Source: Eubacterium sp. 1001713B170207_170306_E7 (GTDB lineage Bacteria; Bacillota; Clostridia; Eubacteriales; Eubacteriaceae). From it: DNA of 64,000 nt. Under the pieces are notes generated by a model that made no database searches, was not told where the DNA came from, and saw nothing but the letters and a program-made list of their open reading frames with translations. Below, one piece after another: positions 50,709-62,400 of the stretch (position 1 is its first letter; the number at the start of each line of letters is the position of its first letter). The position numbers and the translations under genes are program-made. The stretch spans positions 62,930-126,929 of the forward strand of contig NZ_JADMVE010000009.1 of assembly GCF_015547515.1 (NCBI RefSeq), given 5' to 3'.

Positions 50709-52334
50709 ATGAAAAAATCAAACACACTGCCGAGAATCCAGGGCTTTTTAGTCGCGATTCTTATGATATTCACAGTCATGATGAGCTTACCAACAACCAC
50801 GTTTGCGGCAAACAACGGTACGCTCACACTTCACAAACTGGACAGCACAGGTGTTTCCGTGCAGGAGCCTGGAAAAGTCTACAAAGAGGTCAACGGCCTC
50901 TACCACGAATACCTGGCAGACGCCGAGTATTCGGTCTACCAGATCGGTACCTTCGCACAGGAAGCTGACCCCGTTGCGGTGGTTTATACACCTGTTTCCG
51001 GTTTAACCGATATTGATGGGAACCCCATCACTGTATTGAACGCATCGACGGAACCTTCCTCCATCGATGTAACGAACCTCAGCCCCGCGGCAACCGGCAC
51101 CACCACGGCCACCGGTCCGTTAACCTTTGATAACCTGAACGACTTCAGCGTTTACCTTATCAAAGAAACCTACCTGCCCGACGGCGTGCATGGCGCGACC
51201 GATTTTATCATCACTGTCCCAATGTTCAACAAAGATAACAGCGAATGGGAATACAGCGTCGACGCTTATCCTAAAAACACCTATGCCAACGCCTCCATCG
51301 AAAAAACCATTGTTTCCGGCGCAGACGCCGGCAGCGACAATGTCTTCTATGCCAACGTTGGCGATGTCTTAAACTATCAGGTTGATGTGACTGTTCCGGC
51401 GGATATCCAGGACGGAAAATACACACAGTTTGACATCGTGGATACCTCCAGCCAGTATCTGCAAATCGACACCACGTCAATCACCGTAACCGGAGCACCA
51501 GCGGCTGGCGGTACTGCCTATAATTTAACAGCCGCCGACGGCGACTTCACAATGACCTATTCCGGCAATGTCCTTACCCTGGCTTTCACAGAACAGGGAA
51601 TCGGCAAATTAGGCAATGGCGACGCGCTTCAGATCAACTATGACGCAGAAATTTTATCCGGTGCTTCTGATTCAAAGGGCGGCGTCTCCAATGAAATCTC
51701 CCTTAAAGTAAAAACAAAGGATAAGGATATCGACCCAATCACCCCAGACCCCGACAAGCCAGACCCGGAAGTCCGGATTTACAGCTATGGCGTTAAAAAG
51801 CTTGGCGACGACGGTTCTCCGCTGGCGGACGCAACCTTTGTGCTTGCCGAAGATAACGGCAGCGGCAGCTACAATTATCTGATTTATGATAACGCCACTA
51901 ACCAATGGAGCACAGCGGCTTCCATTAATGACGCCACTGCCTTTGTAACAAAAACCTCCGGCACAGACCTTGACAGCGAGGCAATCTTACAGTTCAGAAA
52001 CCTTGACAAGAATAAAACATATTATCTCTTTGAAACAATCGCACCAAATGGCTATGCGACACTTCCAAGCCCTGTCGAAATCGCGGCTACGGAAAATTCT
52101 ACCGATCATGTCTACGCATCCTACGCGCTTGATTCAACAAGCGGCAGCTATACCTACGTGGCCGATACCGGCTACAGTAAATCCATCACCAACCTTCTGG
52201 ATGGAAATAACCCTGGAAGTTTACCAAATACCGGTGGTCAGGGAACCTACATTTTCATCGCAGCGGGATTAGCGTTGATCGTGTTAGCCGCTGGATTATT
52301 GGTTTATTATCGAAAAAAAGTAAAAACACAGTAA
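50709..52334 (+). CDS. Major pilin with LPNTG sorting signal
   Basis: The product has 541 residues. It shows a signal peptide (ends TTFA), the pilin motif YPKN (187-190) with the Lys189 used for polymerisation, a fimbrial isopeptide D2 domain (GDVLNYQVDVTVPADIQ) and an E box (YYLFETIAPNGYATL). The end is LPNTG at 505-509, a membrane segment and KKVKTQ. It forms the shaft of a covalent pilus. It lies 47 bases after the adhesin gene on the same strand, behind AAGGAG. A hairpin between it and the sortase gene probably keeps pilin mRNA in excess. Confidence 0.93.
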   Translation: MKKSNTLPRIQGFLVAILMIFTVMMSLPTTTFAANNGTLTLHKLDSTGVSVQEPGKVYKEVNGLYHEYLADAEYSVYQIGTFAQEADPVAVVYTPVSGLTDIDGNPITVLNASTEPSSIDVTNLSPAATGTTTATGPLTFDNLNDFSVYLIKETYLPDGVHGATDFIITVPMFNKDNSEWEYSVDAYPKNTYANASIEKTIVSGADAGSDNVFYANVGDVLNYQVDVTVPADIQDGKYTQFDIVDTSSQYLQIDTTSITVTGAPAAGGTAYNLTAADGDFTMTYSGNVLTLAFTEQGIGKLGNGDALQINYDAEILSGASDSKGGVSNEISLKVKTKDKDIDPITPDPDKPDPEVRIYSYGVKKLGDDGSPLADATFVLAEDNGSGSYNYLIYDNATNQWSTAASINDATAFVTKTSGTDLDSEAILQFRNLDKNKTYYLFETIAPNGYATLPSPVEIAATENSTDHVYASYALDSTSGSYTYVADTGYSKSITNLLDGNNPGSLPNTGGQGTYIFIAAGLALIVLAAGLLVYYRKKVKTQ

Positions 52335-52403
52335 TACGGAGTAAACCCATATCCATAAATACTTTATAAATTAACCAACATTTTTTCAATAGTACTACCA
52401 CTG

Positions 52404-52443
52404 GAAGGAGGATGAGTTCAACACTTGTCCTCCTTCATTTTTT
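52404..52443 (+). terminator. Terminator between pilin and sortase genes
   Basis: A 9-bp perfect stem (GAAGGAGGA / TCCTCCTTC, loop 15 nt) is followed by six T. The stem also hides an AGGAGG-like sequence. It would reduce sortase expression relative to pilin. Confidence 0.75.
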
Positions 52444-52466
52444 ACAAAAATTTAAGGAGGGTTATA

Positions 52467-53306
52467 TTGAAGCTAAAAAAAACCTACACCAGCATTCTGA
52501 TTATTCTCACTTTTCTGCTGGGAATCGCCATAATGGGCTATCCCTTTTTCAGCAGCTGGTACAATCAAATGTGGCAGAAACAACTGATAACCGAATATAA
52601 TGACACGGTTTCTGACATCAGCAGCGAAACAAAGCAGTCCGAACTGGCGGCCTGCTATGCTTATAATCAAAGCCTTTTACAAAACGTTGTCCTGACAGAC
52701 CCTTTTGACAGAAACGCCGACCTGGCTGTAAGCGAAGCCTACAGCCAGAGGCTTAATGTTCAGGAAAATGGTATCATGGCCCACCTCGAAATTCCAAAAA
52801 TCGATGTAAATCTCCCGATTTACCACGGAACATCCGAAGTCGTACTCGATATGGGCGTCGGCCATTTGGAAAAATCCTCTCTGCCCATCGGTGGAACCGC
52901 CACCCATGCAGTTCTTTCCGCGCACACAGCCTACGCCGAAGCGGAAATGTTTAACGATTTGATTGAGCTCAATGAGGCCGATGTCTTTTATCTGACCGTG
53001 CTCGACGACAAGCTCGCCTACCAGGTTGATCAAATAAAGGTTGTCGAACCAACGGATACCAGCGATCTCAAAATCGACCGCAATGAAGACTATGTGACAC
53101 TTGTCACCTGCACGCCCTATGGCGTAAACTCACACCGCTTACTGGTACGGGGGACAAGAATTCCCTATACCGGGGAAGCTGCGGAAACGGTGTCGAAAAC
53201 GGACTGGCTGCCTTTTATTGTCCTGTTTCTCATTCTGCTGCTTATCCTCTCAATTGTCCGCTGGGTCGTTTACCGAAAAAATCAGACAAAAAAGGACAGA
53301 CAATGA
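52467..53306 (+). CDS. Class C (pilin-polymerising) sortase
   Basis: The 279-residue protein has an N-terminal membrane segment, the lid motif DPF (78-80), catalytic His153, Cys215 (TLVTCTPYG) and Arg228, and a C-terminal membrane segment with a basic tail. Lid and second membrane segment are class C features. It joins pilins through the YPKN Lys and the LPNTG Thr. I place the start at TTG 52467, six bases after AGGAGG. The in-frame ATG at 52425 lies inside the terminator hairpin and has no ribosome-binding site. Confidence 0.9.
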   Translation: MKLKKTYTSILIILTFLLGIAIMGYPFFSSWYNQMWQKQLITEYNDTVSDISSETKQSELAACYAYNQSLLQNVVLTDPFDRNADLAVSEAYSQRLNVQENGIMAHLEIPKIDVNLPIYHGTSEVVLDMGVGHLEKSSLPIGGTATHAVLSAHTAYAEAEMFNDLIELNEADVFYLTVLDDKLAYQVDQIKVVEPTDTSDLKIDRNEDYVTLVTCTPYGVNSHRLLVRGTRIPYTGEAAETVSKTDWLPFIVLFLILLLILSIVRWVVYRKNQTKKDRQ

Positions 53307-53322
53307 AAATATTGTCTGTCCT
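53293..53322. terminator. Hairpin between sortase and NRPS genes
   Basis: A 12-bp perfect stem (53293-53304 with 53311-53322) includes the sortase stop codon. T tails are poor, so termination efficiency is uncertain. The next 110 bases to the NRPS stop hold no gene. Confidence 0.5.
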
Positions 53323-53433
53323 CAAATTAAATACACCGGATGCTAAATACGTTTTTCATACAGATATCTGCCAGGCAGCTTTAAGAGCGCGTCAAAATTA
53401 TCCGGCACCATGCCGTCGTAATTTATTTCACAG

Positions 53434-56400
53434 CTATTCAAAAAAGCCCAGTCCGTCGATGGCCTGCACAAACCTGTCCACGTATTCCTTTGAGGTTGTC
53501 GGCCAATGGTATTCCAGCCTGTAGAGGATCTGCATGGTGTAGTCGTTGGACCTTGCTATGGGCAGCGTTGCCTGCCCATGCCCCATATTCTGGTACGCGA
53601 TCATGCTGGATAAGACCTTGGCTTTTTCCGGATCCTTCTGCGCTTCCTCAAGGGCTTTCATATAATCGGCTTCTTCTGAAAGCTGGATATCCAAACCATT
53701 TTTTTTCATTTCATGGATAATATCCCCCATATAGATGTTGTGATTATTATACGGATGGAAAACACAACAGGCTTCTGGTGTTTTTGCGAGCGTCATAATC
53801 GCTTTTGCGGTGCTGTCGATGGGCGCCATTTCCGCTGCCTGGTCCATCATGGAATAAGGGAATTTTCCGATCAGCACATAGGATTTTAACCGGCCCACAA
53901 AGTTATTTGTCGAAAAGTTCATCTGGAACTCGCCGTCGGTGTCACGCGCGGACAGGTTCCCCACCCGCATAATTTTTCCGCTGAGCCCAAAGGAAGAAAT
54001 ACTTTCCAGAATCGCTCTTTCTGCGAGAAATTTACTGTGGCCATACTTCGTATCTAAAACCTGTCCAAAATACAGCATTTCTTCGTTCATAATGGTTTTG
54101 GCAGGCGGTACATCCCCAACGCTGAAGCCTGAAACGCTGGTGGTCGAAATATGAACGATCCGGCTCCCTTTTTTCCGGCAGTACTCGATGGCGTTAAGCA
54201 CGCCGCCCACATTGACATCCTCAATATCAGTACCTTTGGAAAAATGCTTGACATTTGCCGCACAGTTGATAACTGTCTGAATATCTTCTTCCAGCAGGCT
54301 GTCAAATACAGCGCTGTCCGTAACATCTCCTTCCACAAGGATAATACGATCGCCGATCAGCTCCTCACAGGTTGTTTCAAAATAGTAAAACAGCATGGCG
54401 TTCAGGCGTTTTTCCAGTGAATCGTAATTCCCCTTTCTCAGAATACAGAAAACGCGTCCTTCCTCGGAATCCAGGAACTCTTTCAGGATATGAATGCCCA
54501 GGAAACCGGTGGCGCCAGTCAGCAGAACATTCCCAAGCGGGAGCGGATCACCGGCTAAAAAAGATTCCAGGTTGTTTCGTGACAGCACTTTGGCAATCTC
54601 ACTGTAGTCATAGCTCGACAGGTCTTCCAGACCAGTCTCTGAAGCACTGCCTTTCTCAAACATCGCCGCAAGATTTCCCGGCGTCGTGTGGGAAAACACA
54701 TCGCCATAGGTAATATCAAAGCCTGCTTTTGTCGCCGAGATAATTACCTGCGTCACCGTCAGGGAGGTTCCACCCATCTCAAAGAAATCATCGTTGACGC
54801 CTGCCTGTTTCAGGTGAAGCACCTCTTCAAAGATTTCACAGAAGATTTTTTCCGTCTCGTTGGCCGGCGCCACGTACTTGGCAGCTTCCGCCAGTCCCGG
54901 TTCGGGCAGGGCTTTGCGGTCAATCTTTCCGTTAGGTGTCATTGGCATTTCGCCAAGCTGGCAATAGCCGGTCGGCACCATGTATTTTGTGAGCTTTTCC
55001 TGCAGGAATTCCTTCAGCTTCTCTATCTCAATGTCTCTGCCTGCCGTGAAATATGCGCAAAGGTGCTCGGCGCCATTAATTTCACGAATCACGGTCGTTA
55101 CGCTTTTTATATCCGGATATTTTGCGATGCACGCTTCAACCTCTCCCAGTTCAATTCGCAGTCCTCTCAGTTTAATCTGATGATCGGTTCTCCCTAAGAT
55201 CACCACATCGCCCTGTTCTGTAAACCGGGCGTAATCCCCTGATTTGTACATTCGTTCGCCAAAAACAGTGATGAAGCTTTTGGCTGTCATCTCAGGCATA
55301 TTGTGATAACCTCTGGCAAGTCCCGGTCCACCGATATAGAGTTCGCCCATTGCGCCAGGCGGAAGCAGATTGCCGTCTTTATCGACAATGTATTCCGTAT
55401 AGTTCAAAAGCGGCGGCCCAATGGTCACTGTATCCTCAAAGGTCAGTTCCTTGGCGTTGCTGGATACCGTGATTTCCGTCGGTCCATAGGTGTTAAAGAT
55501 TCGCGCAGACGTTACTTTTTTCAGTTTTTCCAGCAGCAGCGGACTGTACTGTTCACCGCCTGACATAATCACCCTGCATCTGCCCAAAGCCTGGCAAAAT
55601 TCCGGCAGCTCCATGTACTGCAGCATTCTTGAGGGTGTGGCGTTGATAATATCGCCGCCATGCTTGGCCATCAGCTGCGCCAGATGCAATGGATGGTTGG
55701 CGGCGTCTTCGTCTGCCAGCACCAGTGTCAGCCCGTTGCACAGCGCCACCGCGGTTTCTTTCAACGACATGTCAAAAGAAACGGTGGTCACAGAGACCAT
55801 TACGCTGCCATCTGTTACGCAGGCGTGAACATGGGGATTGCCCTCATGATTCCTTACATAATTGGCGATTCCCCGGTGCTCCAGCATAACGCCCTTGGGT
55901 TTTCCCGTTGATCCTGAAGTATAAATCATGTACGCCAGGTCATTACCCGAAACCGCTATATCGGGGGCCTCTGTATCGTCACAGCTCAGCAGAGCCTGGA
56001 TATCCACAGCCTTTTCATAGAGTCGCAGCTGGTCCGCTGTCGTGATGATCAGCGCAGCTCCGCTGTCCTGGGTGATCTGCCGGATTCGGTCTTCCGGATA
56101 TTCCGGATCGCACGGAATATACGCGCCGCCAGCTTTCATGACGCCATACATGGCCATGATCAAAGCGCCTGTTCTTGGTAGCAAAACAGCCGCTGTCTCT
56201 CCCGGCTCAAAGCCCCTTTTGATCAGAGCGTTCGCAATTTGGTTCATTCGATTGTCTAATTCTTTGTAGGTATACGTGTTTTCCGCGTCCACCAATGCGA
56301 TTCTTTCACTGTGAAGCCGCGCCTGCTTCTCAAAGGCCCGATGGAACACTACCTCTTCCGGCTCTGCTGCCGCTCTCAGATGAAAACGGTCCAAAAGAAG

Positions 56401-59400
56401 CCGCTGCTCTGGCGTTACCAAACTAATTTTCCGGAGCTTTTCCTGCGGCGAAGCCATCATCGCTTCCACGCACACCGCAATCGAGTGCGCCAGGGTGTCC
56501 ATCTGCGGCGCACTGTACAGGGCGTCATTATACTGAATACAGACAGCTGGCTGTCCCTGCCTTTCCTCAATGTGAATGGAAATTTTGAATTTTGGCTTTT
56601 CGCCTTCCAGGCTTTCCATCTCAATTTCTCTGCCTCTAAGCTCTGTTTTTTCCAGAACGCCCAGCTGGCAGGCATACATGATATGCGGCGTGAAATCGTA
56701 GTCTGCTGTAATCTGTGTAAATGGATAAAGCTCATGTGCAACGGTGTCCATCAGGCAGGCTTTTGCCTCCTCAATAAAGTCCAAAACCACCTTGTCCTGC
56801 CCCAGATCGCCCGCAAGCGGAAGGGTGTTGACAAACATGCCGAAGGAATCCTGTACGCGCAGATCAGACCTTCCGTTGCTGATGGTCGAAATAAAAACTT
56901 CCTGCGAATCCGTAAAACGGGCCAGGGTATAAAAAGCAGCGGATAAAAACAGGTGCGCTGGTGTCACGCCATATTTTTTACAGAAGCGGTCGATTTCTTC
57001 TTTATTACACAGGGCGGTTTGCTCCGCTTTTTTCCCTGACGCTTCATCGCCGGATAAATCTGGTACCAGCAGGCTTGCCCCCTCGCAATTTTGCAGCATC
57101 TTCTTAAAATAAGCCTGGGCTTCTTGATACGCCTTTTCTTCCTTTGCATTAACGATGTCATCAACATACTGATAATAGCTGTAACGTTCCTTTTCAACGG
57201 GATTTCCCTCAAGGGCAGACACCACCTGACGGAGAAATACGGCCAGAGAGCCGCCGTCAAAAATAATATGATGAAAATCCGCCATAAGGCAGGTCCGGCT
57301 TTCTGTCTCAATGACGGCTAAGCGATACAGCCTTTCCCCTTCAAAAATAAAGGGTTTTACAAAGGCCTCCGCGTAAGTCTTAAGGGCTTCCTCTGTCATG
57401 GACAGCACTTCCACTGAAGCGGGCTCCTCAACCGGGAGCTGGACCAGGGTGCCTTTGCGGTATTCTAATCTGGTCTTCAGATAGGGATGTGCTTCAACCA
57501 CAGTCCGGACTGCCTTTTCCAGCGTTTCAGCTCTCACTTCCTTTGGAAAGCTGAAAAGGGCTGGTATATTATAGCTGGTGGCCTCGGGAGCCTTTACCGC
57601 GTCATAGTACACACCCATTTGCGCCTGCGTCAATGGATAGTCTGCTGCGCAGAGAGGCTCTGCGTTGCTGCTGCTTTCCGGTTTGTCTTTTGCCTCCATT
57701 CTGTCTTTCTTAAGCCCGGCGTAAATCTCGTCTTCGATGGTCAAAATACTGCACTGCTTCATCATTTTCTTGACTTCCAGCATAATGCCGTATTCTTTTT
57801 CAACCGCTGCCGCCAGCTTGATAGCCGACAGCGAGGTGATTCCCGCATTGGAAAGCTCTGTATTGACAGAAAATTCCTGATGTCCCACAATTCCGCTGAT
57901 CATATCCTTTAATTCTTTTTCCAAAAGCGTCAGCGGTCTCGTGTCGTCCGTGTCGGTCTGGTGTGCCTGGCTGAGCGGATCCGGAAGGGCCCTGCGGTTT
58001 ACCTTCATATTTTGATTCAGGGGAATCTTCTCGATCTGCATAATCACTGCCGGCACCATATATGGCGGCTTTTCTTCCTGGATAAAGACCTTTAACCCTT
58101 CAATATCCACTGTGTCGTCGGAGACGACATATGCCGCAATGGCCTTGCCGCCAGCCGGCGCATCAAAGGCCATGACCGTCGCGTCCTTGATACCGGGATA
58201 CTGGCGCAGGATGCCCTCTACCTCTGTCAGCTCAATGCGGAAGCCCCGGATTTTAACCTGTCCATCCCGTCTTCCGATAAATTGAAGGTTGCCGTCAAAG
58301 AGGTAGCGGACCATGTCCCCGGTGTGGTATATCCGCTCAAATCCCTCTCTCCTCATGAATGGGTTTGGCGTAAAAACCTTTGCTGTCTGCTCCGGCCGGT
58401 TGAGGTACCCCCGTCCCACCTGATAGCCGGAAACACAGAGCTCTCCAAGGGCTCCTGCCGGAACTCTCCTTTCATATTTATCGACGACATAGAGTTCTAC
58501 ATTGTCAATGGCGTGTCCAATGGGCACATTATCGTAGCTTTTGGTTTTATCCACCTCAAAAGCCGTTATGAGAACAGTCGATTCTGTCGGTCCATACAGA
58601 TTGTGGAAAGCGTAGTCTGATCCCGGCTGTACGGGAACCAGGGTCTCGCCTCCGGTGGAGAGATGTTTCAGTCCATGATTCTCAATCTCTGAGGCAAATT
58701 GTCTGCCGACCTGGGTGGTCATAAAGCAGTGTGTCACTTTTTCTTTTTCCAGGTATTCGTTAAGCTTTGGCAGTTCCAGGCGTAGCTCGTCCGGAATGAT
58801 GCAGACGGCAGCGCCGCTGCTCAACGCCGGGTACATGTCCATCATATTGGCATCGAAGCCATAACTGGCGTAGGCCGTCACAATACTGTCGCTCTCCAGC
58901 CCATAATAGGACCGGTACCATGAGCAAAAGGCCACGATATTGCTCTGCGTCAGCATGCACCCCTTAGGAGTGCCAGTCGTTCCGGAAGTATACAGTAATA
59001 TGAACAGATCCTCCGGTGACGGGTCCGTTTTGCCTGGCTGCGGTGCGGGTGGCAGCGCTGGTATGGCTTCTGTCAGCAGTACCTCACCCTGGTATTCCGG
59101 AACCTTTGAGCGCAGCTGCCGGTCTGTAATCAGCAGTTCTGCTTTCGCGTCCGCCATCATAAACGCCAGCCGATCCTCCGGATAGGTGGGGTCCAGCGGC
59201 TGGTAAGCGGCGCCGGATTTCATAACGCCAAGGGACGCAATCACCATGTACTCACAACGGTCGATCAAAATTGAAACGACCTGCTCTGGCCCGATCCCTT
59301 TCCCGCTCACATAGGCTGCGATGCGCTCAGACAGTTCATCCACTTCACGATAGGTATAGCATTTGTCTTTGTAGATCACCGCTGTTTTATCCGGCTCCCT

Positions 59401-62400
59401 CTCGGCCTGCTGCCTGAAAAGCGCCACTAAGGTCAAGCTTCTGTCATAGGCTGTCTCTTTTCCATAAAAAGACTGAAGCATCTGTATTTCCTGTTGGGAA
59501 ACCAGCGGAATGGCCTTTAAAGCATCGTATTCCAAAAACCCTTCCGCGACCCGCAGATACAGATTGACAAAGGATTCCATATTCTGGCGGTCATAAACAT
59601 CCCTTCGATATTCAAAGAACAGATCATAGCTGCCTTTTTTCTTAAAAACATGCAGCGCGATATTGGCAAGGCTGCAGCCGGTTTCCAGCGATTCCATGGA
59701 AACCTCCCGGTCTTCCAGTGTGATGGCATTCAGCGTCTCAGCCTGATAAACAAAAAGCAGCTCTGACGAAACCCCGTATTGATTGGCTAACTCTCCAAAA
59801 GAGCAGCAGTCATATTTCATGGTCTCAAAGAAACGCTCCTGCAGCTGCCGTAAGAATGACGTGATCTCCCTTTCTTCATCAATCGCCACATAGACTGGCA
59901 GCGTCCTGACAAGCATCCCCATGGTTCGTGCCATTCTGGGGTCGTGCCGCCCATTGTTGACCGTGGCAAACATCGCCTCAGCCTGCCCTGTGTATTTTGC
60001 CAGCGTGTAGGCGTAAACACCTAAAAAGAAGGTGTTTTCCGTTATCCCCGCATTTCGGGTAAACTGTTCCAGCCTTTCGGCTGAAACCTTTTCCTCCAGA
60101 TTGCAGTAAAGGCGCTCGGCGGGCAAAATGCTCTGTTCGGGATCCTCTGGGTGGTCAAACACCGGGTTAGAGTTTACCTCATTTCCCTCCAGGTAATTTT
60201 TAAAATAAGCCTGGGCTTCCCTGTAAATATCCTGCTCTTTCAGCGTCATCTCATAATTTGAAAGCGTAAACTGGCTGATCACTTCTTCTTCCGGCAGCTC
60301 TCCCTGATAGATCTCCGCCGCCTGATTGAAAAATGCGGCAATGGACGCGCCGTCGGAAATTATGTGGTGAAAGTCGGCCAGCAGATAGATTTGGTCTTCT
60401 GTTTGATAAAGCTTTATGCGGAAGAGGGGGCCCTTCTCCAGGTCAAAGGCCTTTACAAATCCGGCTTTAACCTGCTGAAAGCGCTCCTCAGAAATTTCTT
60501 CTGTCTCTACACCGTACATCCGCTCTGGGTGCGGGATCATCCCGTAAGACCCGTCTTTTTCTCCAATACTGACTTTGAGTACAGGATAGTGGTCGATCAT
60601 TTTTTCCAGGGCTGCTTTTAATTTGTCTGCATTCACAGCTTTCGGAGCTGTAAAACAAAATGGAATATTGTACATGACACTTTCCGGACTCTGGAGGCAT
60701 TCCAGAAATACGCCCAGCTGGCTGTCGGTAAGAGGGTAAAATTCCCTTTTCTCCCCGCAGCCCTGATAAGGATCATCCTGTTTTTGGGTGCACAGTGCCG
60801 CAATGCCTTCCGGCGTTTTTCCCTCAAAAATTTGCGATGATGTCAAATTTAGACTTAAGCAGTACTCCTGCAGACGAATCGCCTTGATGGAATCTCCCCC
60901 AATGGCAAAAAAGTCGTCCTTTCTCCCGATTTGGTCTACCTCTAAAATCGCTTCAAAGCCACGGCAAAGCAATTCTTCCGCTTCTGTGTCAGGCGCTTCA
61001 TAGTCGGCTTTAAAGGCTGAAGCATCCGGAGCTTTCAAGGCCAGCCGGTCCAGCTTTCCATTTTGATTCAAAGGAATTTTTTCCATTTCAATTAAAAACT
61101 GCGGGATCATATAATCCGCTAGCTTTTCCTTCAGTGCCTCTTTGACCGCCTGGGTAGGATTTTGCGGCCTTAAGTCTTCTTTTATCTGAAAATATCCGCA
61201 AAGATAGGTCTGTCCATATTTATTTTCATATCCCTTAACAACGGCGCGCTCCACATAAGGCAGCCCATTCATCAATGCCTCAATCTCTCCCGTTTCCACT
61301 CTCTGGCCATTTATTTTTACCATCCAGTCCTTACGGTTCACATAGATAAGATTTCCATCCTCCTGCATTTTTCCGAGATCGCCGCTATGGTACAGAATTT
61401 TATCGGTACCGCCCTCTGCGAAAGGATTTTCCGTAAAGACCTCGGCTGTTTTTTCAGGCAGGTCCAAGTATCCCTGCGCAAGATAACCCGAAATACAAAT
61501 TTCCCCTGTTTCGCCGGGAGCGGCAGGGCTGCCATCTTCTCTCAGCACATAAACGTGCATCCCCTCAAATGCTTTTCCGATGGGGGTATTGTCGTATTCC
61601 TGATCGACTTTAAAATAAGTGGCTGCCGGTGTCGTTTCACTGGAGCCATAGATATTGTACAGATCATACCCGTTCCCCTTTACATTTGAGACACGCTCGC
61701 TTCCACAGAGCACCAGCCGAAGCGTATCGCTCTTATTTTTAAACAGTTTCATCATCTGCGGAGAAATAAGCGTGGCTGTGATGTGGTGCTCTGCAATGGC
61801 GTCTTCGATCCGGTGGATGTCTTTTCGGCCATCCTCACTGTTGATATGGACAGCGGCACCAGCGTATAACAAGGCGAAAACGTCCTCGATAATCGCTATA
61901 AAATGAAAAGGAAGGTTGGAAAGGTAGATGTCTTCCTCTGTATAACCAAACGCCTTTGCGCTTCGGTATGAGCTGCTGGCAAAGCTCAGATGATTATGGA
62001 CAATCCCCTTGGGATTACCGGTTGAGCCGGAGGTATAAATGGCAATAGCCCGGTCTTCAGCGTTTATCTGCGGTCCGGAAAAGCGCAGGCTTCTCTCCGC
62101 TTCATGAACCTCCTCAAGCGCGCTCAAAAAAACCTCATCCACAACCGTGTGCGCGCCGCATTGTTCCAGGATAAAGGCTATCCGGTCCTTCGGGTAGCTG
62201 GAGGAAAGCGGTACAAACACGCCGCCGGCTTTGAGTATCCCCAAAGCGGCCGAGATATATTCCATTTTTCTCGGCAGCATCACCGCTACGAAATCACCTT
62301 TTTCAACACCAGTCTCAATGAGTCTTCCCGCTATCTGGTCACTGATGTCCCCCAGCTCCTGATAAGTGGTTGTTCTTTCTCCCTCCAAATCTGAAATCGC

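Noticed and set aside
52425-52466. Longer N-terminus of the sortase starting at ATG 52425
   Set aside because: The ATG lies inside the terminator loop and has no ribosome-binding site; TTG 52467 has AGGAGG six bases upstream.
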